A stretch of DNA of 64,000 bases from Corylus avellana (GCF_901000735.1 NC_081541.1:37218060-37282059); one strand, 5' to 3'. Counted from the first letter of the stretch, positions 14,001 to 23,637 are shown. The notes: generated from the sequence alone by a model not told the origin. A program made the numbers and translations.

Positions 14001-17000
14001 ACTGAAGTTGTCATTATCTACTATTTCTGATAAGGATTAAGTTGAATTCTGGAACTTTGCTTGCTTAAGTCATGTAGCTTGTGCGGTTGGCCAGGTTGGG
14101 AGACCTCTCTTTGCACACTTAGTAACAGAGGAGCAAATAAGGCTTGGTTTTGCTAAGGTGCTAGTCGAGGTAAATATGCAATTGGATTTGCGTAGAGATA
14201 ATTCTTAATGTTGGTGAGGATAGACACATAGTTGGGCGAGTGGAATATCTGTGGTTCCTTGTCAAATGCTCTCAACGTAAGGATTTTGGGCATTTGAGTT
14301 TTGCCTTATTTGATAAAAAGGAAATAAGGTGGCAACCGAAACAGGAAGTGAAAAATACGGGGGAGTGATGAGTAAGCAGGGTGAAGGAATGGAAGATGGA
14401 AAATTGTTAGTGTGATGGAAAAGGAAGCTGGATTTAATAAACCAGTCATTAAGTTTTGGTATTAAGAAGTAGGGCAGCAAGGAGGTTCAAAATAGGAAAA
14501 CCTGGGCAATCTTAGAAGTAACTTTGGAGTCTTTTGGGAGTGCACAAACAGAGATAAAGGGAAGCATATAATAGATGAAAATATGGACAATTGTAAGAGG
14601 GGTTTCTCCCCTACACCTGTTGTTGTATGAAGATACTAATATGGAATTTGAAGGTTTCTTTGTTTTGTATTGTTGAAAGTAGAGTAAAGATGCAAAAAAC
14701 CGAAAGTATAAAAGAGAGAACTGTTCCGGGTTGGGGTGGAGTTTGGGGATTGTATTAATAGTTTGGAGATTTTAGATTTTCTTTTTACTTGGTGTTTTTT
14801 TTGACATGGACCAATAAAAGGAAAGAGGATCACTTTGCGGTTCATGAGCTGGATCGAGTAATGGCTAATGAAAATTGGCTGGAGGAATTCAAGAGAACTG
14901 AAATGTTGAGTTTTATAATTGGTTTTTTCGGTGTCCAAAAGACTTAATTTTATGTTTTGGAGATTTCAGTAGTTGTGTATTTAAGTCTGCGGTTGAAGGA
15001 ACTTGAAGATATTGCAAATGACAAGTATAGAGCTAGGTGTCCGAACGGCATTTGTGGTATGTGATTCCAAAAGGTGGTCATTTTATTAGGTGTTCAGACT
15101 GTCAAGTGAATAGGCACTTTCTGATTGACAAAGATACGGATGGGACAAGCTTATCTCCAGACAGTCAGAGTTCTAGGAACGTCTCATAGGCAGATAATAC
15201 TGCCCGCATTTGTTATCTGCTATATCCGCATATGTAGATGCGAATGTGGATAACAAAAATTACAATCAACAATTGGGACAGAGGTGTGGACAAGGTGGAT
15301 CTGAAGCAGTCCTGAAACATCCTTCTAGTTAGCATGCAGCAAAATTTAAGTGGGAAAGAATTTCCCTCGATTTTGTGATGCTGAATTCTGAATCGGTTAA
15401 TCTAATTCCATTTATGAAAAACATTCCATATGGTACCATTTGTAGTACTGGTGGGACATGGGGGGTACTGCTTTGGTGGACCCTGTAGTGGGTCATATCT
15501 TGAATACTTAGAGAGTGTTTAGCAAATCCTTTTTTACCATTTTCTCTTTGTTATTGTAGTTGATATAAATTGATGTGGAAAAAAGTAAGAACGTTTATAA
15601 TGAAAAAAAAAAAAAAAAAAAAAATTGTTTTGTAATTATTTTTTTGTTTGAATAATAGTAAAAGTAAATTATGTGATACAAAAAATGAAAAACTGAAAAT
15701 ATTTTTATGTTGATTTTTTTTAAAGAAAATAAAGTGTGAATAGTGTTGAGGAGAGGAGAAGGGGTTGCCAAACTGTGCCTTAATACTATCTTAAATTGGT
15801 ACAACAACCCACTTGAACCGTTTCCTCCTAGGATTCCTTCCACCAATGGCAGGAGATTGAGAGAGAGACATAGAATAAACTGGAATAAAAAATTAAAAAA
15901 ATAATATTTAAAAAATAGAAAATGAAATAGATAATCTGTTGAAATTTGTATTACAAATAAATTAGGCAAAATAAAAATAAAAAAACAATTAAAAAAGCTT
16001 TTTATGTAGCTAAAATAGCTTTACTAGAAAGGTTAAGAGTAACAATAACAAATAATCATGATATTTTGGGTGGTGTTACATTCGGTATCACTTTCTTTTG
16101 TATGGATGAAAATATGAAATTATTACAATGTTTGATTTTATAGTTTGGAGTCAATTTTTTTTTTTTCTTTTTTTTTTTTTTCTTTTTACACCAATGTTTG
16201 TTCATATATTAATTGACTCGCTAAAGCATTAGGTAGCATACTCCTTAATTTTTAAAAGACAAAGAAGATTTGATACGGCAATCCATTATTGGATGATGTT
16301 ATCTATAGTCGTTATAGAAATTATATCAAACCTAAGTGTGTCCATAACCAGAAAAAAATAATAATAATTAAGAAGAAGCAAAGAGAAAGGAGATTAAGTA
16401 CTAACAGTAGTTGTAGATCCATCGTTTCCAAAACACAAGCCCATCTCCACTCGGGAATGCATTAGGCATATCAGACAAAGCGTACAAAGGGGACCGACCC
16501 TCATCGTCTTGAGCAAGAGCCAAACGTGGACGCCGTCGAGTTAAATCCAAAGCAATATCTATTGTGTTGTGCCAACATACAAAAAACATTAAACAAAAAG
16601 GGAATATTATATTGAGAAGATTGTAAAACATGATTTTTAAAAATGTATATTTTGTAAATTTTCAAATTGCAATTAAAAAAAAAAAAAATGCAATCTCAAA
16701 TGTCAATTTTCTGTGATTTAGTTTAAAATTATATTTTTTATTTACGAAATCGCAATTTTAAATGCACTTTAGGAAAAGAGTTGGTTCTTACCTAAACTTC
16801 CGGTATATATCGCCTGGCTACAAAGCGTAGCGCCATTAACGCCTTTTTTTAGCGTTAGATCTTTCAATGGAGTGTGACGATAGAGATAACGAGCCAAGTC
16901 TATATGCCCATTGGAAATAGCCTGAATAACTGGAATTTGTTGATTCGAATCTTTAATGCTGAGCAAATTCTTGTTCTTTCTAAGCATGGATTCAGCCATC

Positions 17001-19537
17001 CTGTGGTTTCCGGCATTAATTATAGCAACCAGAGCTGTGTGACCAGAGCTGTTTTGTAATGCCAAGTCTTCCTCGGACATTAAATCCACCAACTCTTTCA
17101 CTATATCCTCATGCCCAGCTTTAACTGCAACGTTAAGAGCCGTGTGGCCAAAAGGTGTGATTTTTGCAACCTCTGCACCCGGATGGCTCCTAAGAAACGC
17201 CTCTGCAGTGTTCCAATCACCACTTTCCACAGCCTTCTTTAAGTCCTCATACTCATCGTTCCCATTTTTGCGGCTGCCTGAAACTGTTTTTCTCGTTTTC
17301 ATGGAATTATAGTGAAATGAAGGCATTCTGACATCAACATGAAAACCATCGAATGTTCTTTTCTTTCCATTTTGAATTTCAGAATTAACTGATCGAATAT
17401 GTAAAGGTCATTAATTAGTTTTTTTTTTTTTTTTTAAGGTGTCCACACAAGAGGGAAAAAGGGGATTCAATCTAGTGTAAAGGCCATTAATTAGTATTAG
17501 GACAAACAAGAAGTATATGCATGCTAGGTCAAGGCAAGTGAGATACCTGCCTAAAACTTCTTTATAACATGGGAAAAATCTTATTGTAAATGCAAAATTT
17601 TATTTAATTAATTAATACATTCCTCTCATGTGTATTTATGTTTATAAATATATAATGCACCATCCACAAACTATTTTTTTATTGTACAATATTCTCTTCG
17701 AGGGAAGGACTCGTTCATAGCCCTCCTCACCATCAACATATTCTTTTATTATTATTTTTTAATTAGGCTAGATTTACCTACAGAAATGTACTATTGACAC
17801 ATGACTCATCAACCGGTCTAATCAATTTAGTGGTCTGAAATGCCAGGTCGTCAATAAATTCAAAACTAAGTTAATGAATGGACTTAGGTACTAAAACTCA
17901 AGCAAAACCTAGTAACCTAATTATGAAAATTGAAAATTAGATGACTAAGAAAACATACGAACTAATTTTGATATATATATATATATTAGCAATGACAACC
18001 AGCATCAACCAAATATGTCGTCACTAATAATGTTCCTGCTGACAACAATATTTCTTGTAGTGTACTGTGTATACATTTAGAGTGTTTGAGCATCTACAGT
18101 ACTGTTTAGAGAGAGAAAATGAGAGAGTGAGAGAGGGACCTGCCAACGTATACTTTTCTGCCAACGTATCCCAAGCAATTTTTGCCGAGCTAATCTCAGT
18201 AATATGATCAAATGCATTTGATCCGCATGAAATGTGGATTGCATGTAAGGCCATGAAATTCTTCTTAGTCCAAGCCTTCAAAGCAGTTTCGTCATCTTGG
18301 TTTGGAGGTTCGGTGGTCGCTTCAATTATGTCCCGAAGATCATGGGCCATCAAATTTTCTTTTACCTGAACCCTCCATTCCTTATAATTATATTCATCAA
18401 GAACTTCAAGAACATCTGCACTCAAAAGTAGCCTTTGTTTGAGATTGCATATGGAAAGAGAGAGAGAGAGAGAAACCTGATTTAGTATGTTGAGGCACCA
18501 TATACATTTCTGCTAACGTATTCCAAGCAACTTTTGCAGACTTAATCTTAATAATCTTGGCAAATGTGTACCGTCCGCATGAAATTTTGATTGCATGTAA
18601 GGCCATGAAATTCTTCTTCCTCCAAGCCTTAAAAGCAGCTTCATCATCTTCTTGCCTTGGAGGTTCGTTGGTTGCTTCAATTATGTCCCAAAGATCATGG
18701 GCCATCAAATAGGTTTTTACCCGAAGACTCCATTGCTTATAATCATCATCTTCATCTTCATCAAGAACTTCAAGAACAACTGCACTCAAAAGCAGCTTTT
18801 GTTTGAACATGTAGGGGGGAGTGAGAGAGAGAGAGAGAGAGAGAGGAGAACCTGAGTTACTCATTTTCAGGCATGTTATACTTTTCTGCCAATGTATCCC
18901 ATGCAATTTTTGCCGAACTAATCTCAAAAGTCTCAAAAAATGCTTCCAGCCCGCATGAAATTTGTATTACATGTAAGGCCATGGAATTATTCATACTCCA
19001 AGACTTAAAAGCAGCTTCATCAGCTTCATCAACTTCATCAGCTTGAATTATGTGCCAAAGATCATGGGCCAACAAATATGTTTGTACCCGATCACTCCAA
19101 TCCATATAATTAGCATTGTCAAGAACTTGAAGAGCAACTGCAGTCAAAATCAACCTTAGTTTGAGCATGCATTTGTATTTTTCATAGAGGGGGGAGAGAG
19201 AGAAAGAAAGACCTGTGTTAGTATTGATAGAGACGTTGTACTTTTTTGCCAAAGTATTCCATGCCATTTTAGCCCAACTAATCTCCCCAATCATAGACAA
19301 TACGTCGGGTCCGCATGAAACTTGAATCACATTTAAGGCCATGGAATTCTTTTTGCTCCAAGCCTTGAAAGCAGATTCATCATCTTCTTGCTTCGGAGGT
19401 TCGGTTGTTGCTTCAATTGTATTCCAGAGATCTCGAGCCATCAAATAGGTTTTCACCTGAACACTCCAAGCCACGTAATTATCTTCGTCAAGAACTTCAA
19501 AAACAGCTGCACTCAAGGCATCCTCCTTTATTTCCAT
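4785..19537 (-). CDS. DUF4219 x4 - ankyrin repeat - PGG membrane protein gene (11 exons, 3' end in gap)
   Basis: Predicted exons, 5' to 3' on the minus strand: 19537-19213, 19137-18852, 18779-18477, 18415-18140, 17388-16792, 16558-16406, 12782-12678, 7237-7100, 7019-6972, 6862-6405 and 5087 into the gap at 4784. All junctions except the end of exon 2 are phase-consistent GT-AG. The order is four DUF4219 (UBN2-like, Copia Gag-derived) modules, ankyrin repeats, a linker and the PGG domain of ITN1/ACD6-type membrane proteins, which in plants are linked to stress and defence signalling at the plasma membrane. Omitting exon 2, about 900 residues are encoded before the gap. An automated model might start at the ATG at 17326 and split off the DUF4219 exons. 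Exon 2 carries a frameshift, and the second half of PGG is not visible, so the gene may be partly broken. Introns of 3.8 and 5.4 kb hold retroelement debris. Confidence 0.7.
5129..5200. repeat. Internally deleted MITE remnant beside the PGG exon
   Basis: On the minus strand the segment starts with a terminus like that of the MITE at 40985-41434 (ACTT-ACCCTCC-AACTTACACC) and soon continues with a word like that element's other end, followed by GGGATAAGGTGGGACTT. The same order precedes the paralogous exon at 41.5 kb. Confidence 0.5.
6405..6862 (-). CDS. Exon 10: membrane-proximal ankyrin exon
   Basis: Reads KGIKDLYEMKLLHLQSHELL, then NPELLWCRGEHKRSIFTFAV and NNNILHMAAMIGDSVLLNRI, and ends QMQRELQWFK at donor TTTAAG|GTCGTC in phase 0. 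These are hallmarks of the segment just before the PGG domain. No stop is present in the 458 nt. Confidence 0.85.
6972..7019 (-). CDS. Exon 9: 48-nt micro-exon
   Basis: The acceptor TTTTGCAG|TG follows a good pyrimidine tract and the donor is CTTGG|GTATATT. It encodes VPALLRQLVSNILNFL. Both flanks are phase 1 and fit exons 8 and 10. Confidence 0.65.
7100..7237 (-). CDS. Exon 8: linker exon
   Basis: A 138-nt exon reading EMLRKSIGKVLRLAYCVINK and on to NMHIYI, with the donor ATTG|GTTAGTT. Of two overlapping acceptors (AGAG), only the second, TATAGAG|AAATG, restores the frame from exon 7. This region is variable in the family, so the assignment rests on phase and openness. Confidence 0.68.
7976..9725 (+). 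pseudogene. L1-type LINE ORF2, 3' part (RT thumb, zf-RVT, RNase H), broken
   Basis: Translation over several frames gives the characteristic LINE order: KTWDRLNGWNEKFLSQAGKL...LLKAVIQAI (end of reverse transcriptase), a WWGH segment, a zf-RVT region with GHILWYC, and at 8992-9693 an RNase H (RVT_3) domain starting KLNWDAS with the acidic residue D of NWDAS and E of LEGDC. In-frame stops and frameshifts break it between 8240 and 8990. It ends at AATAAAG followed by a T/A run (about 9720-9748). Only the final 701-nt frame is intact. It lies inside intron 7 of the ankyrin gene in opposite orientation. Confidence 0.8.
9755..11844 (+). pseudogene. Copia pol remnant: integrase end, RT, RNase H
   Basis: Recognisable pieces in order: SQQNGYVERK and HPKHFWGEA of integrase (9760-9900); CKWVYINKTHVDGSVEHYKA and LVAKGFGQEYGI of reverse transcriptase (10570-10680); the VDVKNAFL motif near 10780, which holds a catalytic aspartate; MKDLGILSYFLGLEV (11108 on); and RTKHIEIDCYLFKP with the terminal LTDIFTK (11700-11830). 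Frame changes and stops occur throughout. The YVDD-type motif is altered to VVDM, so no active enzyme is expected. Confidence 0.8.
11903..12216 (+). repeat. Putative 3' LTR of the intronic Copia element
   Basis: A purine-rich tract (GTGTGAGGTAGGA) precedes TGTTAGAGTATTTTGG, the usual start of a Copia LTR. A TATAAATAAG promoter-like word lies near 12130 and the segment closes with CTACA. The end is inferred from the TG...CA rule because no second LTR is available for comparison. Confidence 0.55.
12678..12782 (-). CDS. Exon 7: short linker exon
   Basis: A 105-nt exon, acceptor GAAAG|GTATAC, donor GAATCAG|GTATGTT, one open frame (CIHIQRTPAAIEEIRLNIQ and on). Its phases match exon 6 and exon 8 exactly. 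It lies between two retroelement-filled introns, so gene finders would easily miss it. Confidence 0.72.
13491..13580 (-). repeat. tRNA-like SINE
   Basis: The minus strand reads GGTAGCTTAATTAGCTCG (box A region, 13561-13572), then, at tRNA-like spacing, AGTTCGAATC (box B, 13518-13527), then a CTCCTTGTG tail. The similar repeat at 43.0 kb shares this layout, including the GTGT-A-ACATGT ending. Confidence 0.55.
13755..14950 (+). pseudogene. LINE ORF1/endonuclease remnant (DUF4283)
   Basis: 13763-13969 reads as a DUF4283 domain (KPPPFFIYVKNAIKAMWSQF with G-x-VEVISLENG-F-F-F), the RNA-binding front of plant LINE ORF1. Near 14235-14300 VEYLWFLVKCSQRKDFGHL matches the usual ORF1 zinc-knuckle start with cysteines lost. 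At 14800-14930 TWTNKRKEDHFAVHELDRVM resembles the LINE endonuclease. Many stops intervene. It sits in intron 6 of the ankyrin gene. Confidence 0.7.
16406..16558 (-). CDS. Exon 6: post-ankyrin linker exon
   Basis: Encodes DIALDLTRRRPRLALAQDDE, then a GRSPLYALSDMPNAFPSG segment and WKRWIYNY, a well-conserved stretch of ankyrin-PGG proteins. The acceptor is CAATAG|AT and the donor CTACT|GTTAGTA; both are phase 1, joining exons 5 and 7 without shift. Confidence 0.85.
16792..17388 (-). CDS. Exon 5: ankyrin-repeat exon
   Basis: Contains an EYEDLKKAVESGDWNTAEAF opening, then ankyrin repeats with GHTALNVAVKAGHEDIVKEL and GHTALVAIINAGNHRMAESM, and a weaker QQIPVIQAISNGHIDLARYL. The donor TTTAG|GTAAGAA ends in phase 1. 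An internal ATG at 17326 could be a start if the DUF4219 exons are not used, but the frame stays open upstream to an acceptor of matching phase. The exon is highly typical of plant ankyrin-PGG proteins. Confidence 0.85.
18140..18415 (-). CDS. Exon 4: fourth DUF4219 module
   Basis: The acceptor is GAGTGCAG|AT and the donor TTGGCAG|GTCCCTC; phase 1 to phase 1, 276 nt, no stop. It reads DVLEVLDEYNYKEW through WDTLAEKYTLA. Its phase joins correctly to the acceptor GATCAG|TT at 17388 upstream of the ankyrin exon, which is the main evidence that the DUF4219 and ankyrin parts belong to one gene. Confidence 0.7.
18477..18779 (-). CDS. Exon 3: third DUF4219 module
   Basis: The acceptor is GAGTGCAG|TT and the donor AAATCAG|GTTTCTC; phase 1 to phase 1, 303 nt, no stop. 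It has the same order of motifs as exon 1 (VLEVLDED, LMAHDLWDIIEAT, AFKAWRKKN, WNTLAEMY). The flanking intron carries a GA/CT microsatellite, as in the other copies, which fits tandem exon duplication. Confidence 0.72.
18852..19137 (-). pseudogene. Exon 2: second DUF4219 module, frameshifted at its end
   Basis: The acceptor ACTGCAG|TT gives phase 1, like its sister exons. The module is open until its last codons, where one extra base relative to exons 1 and 3 produces a TAA just before the donor CTCAG|GTTCTCC. The length is 286 nt where 285 would be in frame. Because the exon is symmetric (phase 1-1), skipping it would keep the downstream frame. Confidence 0.65.
19213..19537 (-). CDS. Exon 1: first DUF4219 module with start codon
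   Basis: Starts MEIKEDALSAAVFEVLDEDN and keeps DUF4219 landmarks: a Y-x-x-W motif, an LMARDLW helix, TTEPPK, an AFKAW-K-N segment and a W-N/D-T-L-A-x-K-Y end. The donor is ACACAG|GTCTTTC and the exon ends in phase 1. DUF4219 is the N-terminal part of Copia Gag domesticated in many plant proteins. The 5' part of this exon recurs at 21569-21717. Confidence 0.75.
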
Positions 19538-21180
19538 GTTTAATCTGTGAGTTGTCCAAATGGTGTTAGGAGCATAATGAAAGACAGTAAAAGAAGTGGT
19601 AAATTTAAAAGAAGTAGTGAGAATGTGGATCTTTTAATTGGGATATTCTCATTCGGGTTCTGACTTAAGCTGTTCTGGGTTTGTAATGGCTCCAACTGGA
19701 TGCTAGCGATTCTCACCGCCATATTCTGGTATGTTTGTATGGTGTTGTTGGGTGGTGCTTACAGGGCATGTTTGTTTGTTCTAGATTACAGGGGATGTGA
19801 ATGCAATTGTTTGTTTCTGCTGGCTCCTGCACAGTTCGAGATTACAGGGGATGTGAATGCTGCTGGTTGTTAAGTACGGTCTTTGCCGGTATTGCTTTTT
19901 GATATAGTTATAGTGGCTACTACTGAATGAGCTGACATAGATTGATTTGTTGTATTTGTTTTGATTGTGATCTAGCAGGTTTTCTGCTTAGAGTGTATCG
20001 TACATTTAGTTTGGTTTAATAGAAATTTATTCATTAAAAAAAATGAAAATAACAAATAATGATTGGCTACAGTAATAATAGGAATTCCTAAATAAAAAAT
20101 GGTAGGTGCTCTTCTGGTGTTCTTTTTTTGTCGTCTTGCTCCTAAGTGGATATTATTTTATAAAAATAAAATGAGAGAAGTAAGAGCAACTATTTTTTTT
20201 TTTAAAAATAAAATAATATCCATGTTAAACTAATGATTAAGTAATTAAATTTACATCTTCTTATTAACTTAAGCTTTTAGGACAATTAGTAATTTAACAT
20301 AATATCATAATCAAAGGTCTTAGGATGGAACCTTGATTCTATCAATGTCACCCCCTATTTAAATTAAATATTTCATGTATTGGGTCTCACCTATTGAAAG
20401 GGAGTTTGAGCCCACACGTGAGGGTGAGTGTTAATCTAATGATTAAGTAATTAAATTTACCTCTTCATATTAGCTTAAGCTTTTAAGACAATTAATAATT
20501 TAACAATCCGCATGACACAAGCAAAACACCCTGAAATTCCTAAATAGACTTTCCTAATCCCTTTGCAGACTATTAACTTATTTTTCAAGATTAATGAGTA
20601 TTTATTGGGAAAAGCCAACAACGGAAATACGTAAACAGTTATACGAGATGTCCTAATTATGGGTGAGAGAGAAAATCCAAAACTCAGCATTACTTTGAAA
20701 TATATAATACATAACTACAAATAAAAAACTACAAATTCTAAGAACGGTGAAAAACAAAATCGCTTAAAAAAACAAACAAATCAATAAAGAGCACAAGAAT
20801 ACGAACTACAGTTTTGGAATTGGAAGTTCTGTGCGCGTCAAATATTTGTTAATAGTACACGTCTGGTTTTATGGGTTAGAGGACCAATAATTTTAATTAT
20901 TTAATTAATATTTTTAACCATTTTAATTGAAAATTGTGAATAAAGTGTATAATCAATGTTATGGGTTCGAACTTTGACTTAAATACAATATTAAATTTAG
21001 TTTAAGTTGATAAAAAATAATTAATTTACTCCTTTAATTAACGAGTGGAGGCTTTGACGTTTTAGAAATGTTCATGTTATCTTCCTCTGGAGAATCTTGA
21101 AGTAAGAGTAATGCTATAACTCTTTTTAGAACCTTCTTGAATGTAATGTGGCTTTTAAAATCATCAATAGATTTAAAGGA
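19389..21180. repeat. Direct duplication, left copy (1.79 kb)
   Basis: This stretch, which includes the 5' part of DUF4219 exon 1 and its upstream region, recurs almost unchanged at 21569-23362. I noticed only a 2-nt insertion (TCTGGG against TCTGCGGG). The left copy stops exactly at the N gap. The upstream part holds a LINE-like 3' tail (AATAGAAATTTATTCATTAAAA) and two internal copies of an AATGATTAAGTAATTAAATT block. Confidence 0.9.
19540..19722 (-). other. 60-codon upstream ORF before the DUF4219-ankyrin start
   Basis: An open frame starting MAVRIASIQLEP and containing a run of leucines (LLLLNLPLLLLSF) ends with TAA directly before the ATG of exon 1. It could be an upstream ORF in the 5' leader, or chance. 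The same sequence, with a 2-nt insertion, is present in the duplicate at about 21.72-21.9 kb. Confidence 0.3.
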
Positions 21181-21280
21181 NNNNNNNNNNNNNNNNNNNN
21201 NNNNNNNNNNNNNNNNNNNNNNNNNNNNNNNNNNNNNNNNNNNNNNNNNNNNNNNNNNNNNNNNNNNNNNNNNNNNNNNN
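21181..21280. other. Assembly gap (100 N)
   Basis: The gap separates the left copy of the duplication from a CACTA-type terminus. The duplication ends at the gap, which points to a scaffold join. Confidence 0.99.
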
Positions 21281-21568
21281 TATTTATAAATATACATTTC
21301 TGATTATATCTATATATATACATATATATAGCATTCTGACGTGGCAAATTTTGCAACGTCAAAAATTATATCATTTTTAAATTTTTCAAATTTGTAATAT
21401 TTTTCTAACGCTCCAACATCTAAAACGTCAGAATTTTCTGACGTGTCACTATTTACACGTCAGAAAAAAAATTTCTGACGTTTTAAAAGTTGCATGTCAG
21501 AAATTTTCTGACGTGGCAACAAAATAGGTACTGTAGTCACGTCAGAAAATGTCCTTTTTTTTGTAGTG
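21281..21568. mobile_element. 3' end of a CACTA-type element (CTGACGTGGCA family)
   Basis: It ends TTTTTTTTGTAGTG, the complement of the canonical CACTACAA terminus, and is packed with subterminal TTCTGACGTGGCA/TGACGTGTCA-like repeats in both orientations. The flank continues TGCTTCGGAGG; in the uninterrupted left copy TGC sits at the same place, consistent with a 3-bp target site. The 5' end is hidden by the gap. The 3' end of the element at 35173 has the same repeat words. Confidence 0.75.
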
Positions 21569-21717
21569 TGCTTCGGAGGTTCGGTTGTTGCTTCAATTGT
21601 ATTCCAGAGATCTCGAGCCATCAAATAGGTTTTCACCTGAACACTCCAAGCCACGTAATTATCTTCGTCAAGAACTTCAAAAACAGCTGCACTCAAGGCA
21701 TCCTCCTTTATTTCCAT
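21569..21717 (-). pseudogene. DUF4219 exon 1 copy truncated by the CACTA-type insertion
   Basis: It encodes the same first 49 residues as exon 1 at 19537 and then runs into the transposon terminus after TTEPPK. It is either a second allele with a transposon insertion or a duplicated fragment; it cannot make the domain. Confidence 0.8.
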
Positions 21718-23362
21718 GTTTAATCTGTGAGTTGTCCAAATGGTGTTAGGAGCATAATGAAAGACAGTAAAAGAAGTGGTAAATTTAAAAGAAGTAGTGA
21801 GAATGTGGATCTTTTAATTGGGATATTCTCATTCGGGTTCTGACTTAAGCTGTTCTGCGGGTTTGTAATGGCTCCAACTGGATGCTAGCGATTCTCACCG
21901 CCATATTCTGGTATGTTTGTATGGTGTTGTTGGGTGGTGCTTACAGGGCATGTTTGTTTGTTCTAGATTACAGGGGATGTGAATGCAATTGTTTGTTTCT
22001 GCTGGCTCCTGCACAGTTCGAGATTACAGGGGATGTGAATGCTGCTGGTTGTTAAGTACGGTCTTTGCCGGTATTGCTTTTTGATATAGTTATAGTGGCT
22101 ACTACTGAATGAGCTGACATAGATTGATTTGTTGTATTTGTTTTGATTGTGATCTAGCAGGTTTTCTGCTTAGAGTGTATCGTACATTTAGTTTGGTTTA
22201 ATAGAAATTTATTCATTAAAAAAAATGAAAATAACAAATAATGATTGGCTACAGTAATAATAGGAATTCCTAAATAAAAAATGGTAGGTGCTCTTCTGGT
22301 GTTCTTTTTTTGTCGTCTTGCTCCTAAGTGGATATTATTTTATAAAAATAAAATGAGAGAAGTAAGAGCAACTATTTTTTTTTTTAAAAATAAAATAATA
22401 TCCATGTTAAACTAATGATTAAGTAATTAAATTTACATCTTCTTATTAACTTAAGCTTTTAGGACAATTAGTAATTTAACATAATATCATAATCAAAGGT
22501 CTTAGGATGGAACCTTGATTCTATCAATGTCACCCCCTATTTAAATTAAATATTTCATGTATTGGGTCTCACCTATTGAAAGGGAGTTTGAGCCCACACG
22601 TGAGGGTGAGTGTTAATCTAATGATTAAGTAATTAAATTTACCTCTTCATATTAGCTTAAGCTTTTAAGACAATTAATAATTTAACAATCCGCATGACAC
22701 AAGCAAAACACCCTGAAATTCCTAAATAGACTTTCCTAATCCCTTTGCAGACTATTAACTTATTTTTCAAGATTAATGAGTATTTATTGGGAAAAGCCAA
22801 CAACGGAAATACGTAAACAGTTATACGAGATGTCCTAATTATGGGTGAGAGAGAAAATCCAAAACTCAGCATTACTTTGAAATATATAATACATAACTAC
22901 AAATAAAAAACTACAAATTCTAAGAACGGTGAAAAACAAAATCGCTTAAAAAAACAAACAAATCAATAAAGAGCACAAGAATACGAACTACAGTTTTGGA
23001 ATTGGAAGTTCTGTGCGCGTCAAATATTTGTTAATAGTACACGTCTGGTTTTATGGGTTAGAGGACCAATAATTTTAATTATTTAATTAATATTTTTAAC
23101 CATTTTAATTGAAAATTGTGAATAAAGTGTATAATCAATGTTATGGGTTCGAACTTTGACTTAAATACAATATTAAATTTAGTTTAAGTTGATAAAAAAT
23201 AATTAATTTACTCCTTTAATTAACGAGTGGAGGCTTTGACGTTTTAGAAATGTTCATGTTATCTTCCTCTGGAGAATCTTGAAGTAAGAGTAATGCTATA
23301 ACTCTTTTTAGAACCTTCTTGAATGTAATGTGGCTTTTAAAATCATCAATAGATTTAAAGGA
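21569..23362. repeat. Direct duplication, right copy
   Basis: Near-identical to 19389-21180 but continuing past it into GCTCTAAGGGTGG. The first 149 bp are the 5' part of DUF4219 exon 1 (minus strand, ATG at 21717), cut by the CACTA-type end. Confidence 0.9.
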
Positions 23363-23637
23363 GCTCTAAGGGTGGCCACAGAAGCAAATCTGTGCAATGG
23401 GGGTGGTCGCACCACCCCCTACCTCTTCTGTGGGTGGCCGACCACCCCAATGGGTGGTCAAGCCACCCACTTTATTTTTTATATTTTCTTTTAAGCTAAA
23501 AAAAAGATTATATGGGTATTTTTGAAAAATATATTCATTTCCTTAAGGATTAGTAGTTCGATGGGAATAAAATATTCCTCAAAATAGTGTACAACCAAAC
23601 AAAAGAATAGATATACCGTAGGATTAGTTATTCCTTT
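23363..23637. other. Intergenic; GGTGG-rich inverted words
   Basis: Holds short inverted GGTGGTC/GACCACCC words at 23370-23470, probably an old MITE. I see no gene and no clear ends. Confidence 0.4.

Larger units (their letters stand above)
12783..16405. other. Intron 6 of the ankyrin gene, with SINE and LINE debris
   Basis: This 3.6-kb intron holds a SINE-like repeat near 13.5 kb and a decayed LINE ORF1/endonuclease region at about 13.76-14.95 kb. From there to 16.4 kb it is AT-rich and I see nothing else. Splice sites at both ends are canonical. Confidence 0.6.

Noticed and set aside
17430..17480. Another possible SINE (CCACACAAGAGGG...GGATTCAATC)
   Set aside because: Only a degenerate box B and tail remain; too short and too decayed to support.
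20475..20690. 71-codon minus-strand frame repeated at 22657-22872
   Set aside because: Its repetition reflects the 1.8-kb duplication and not selection; no domain, leader or splice context.
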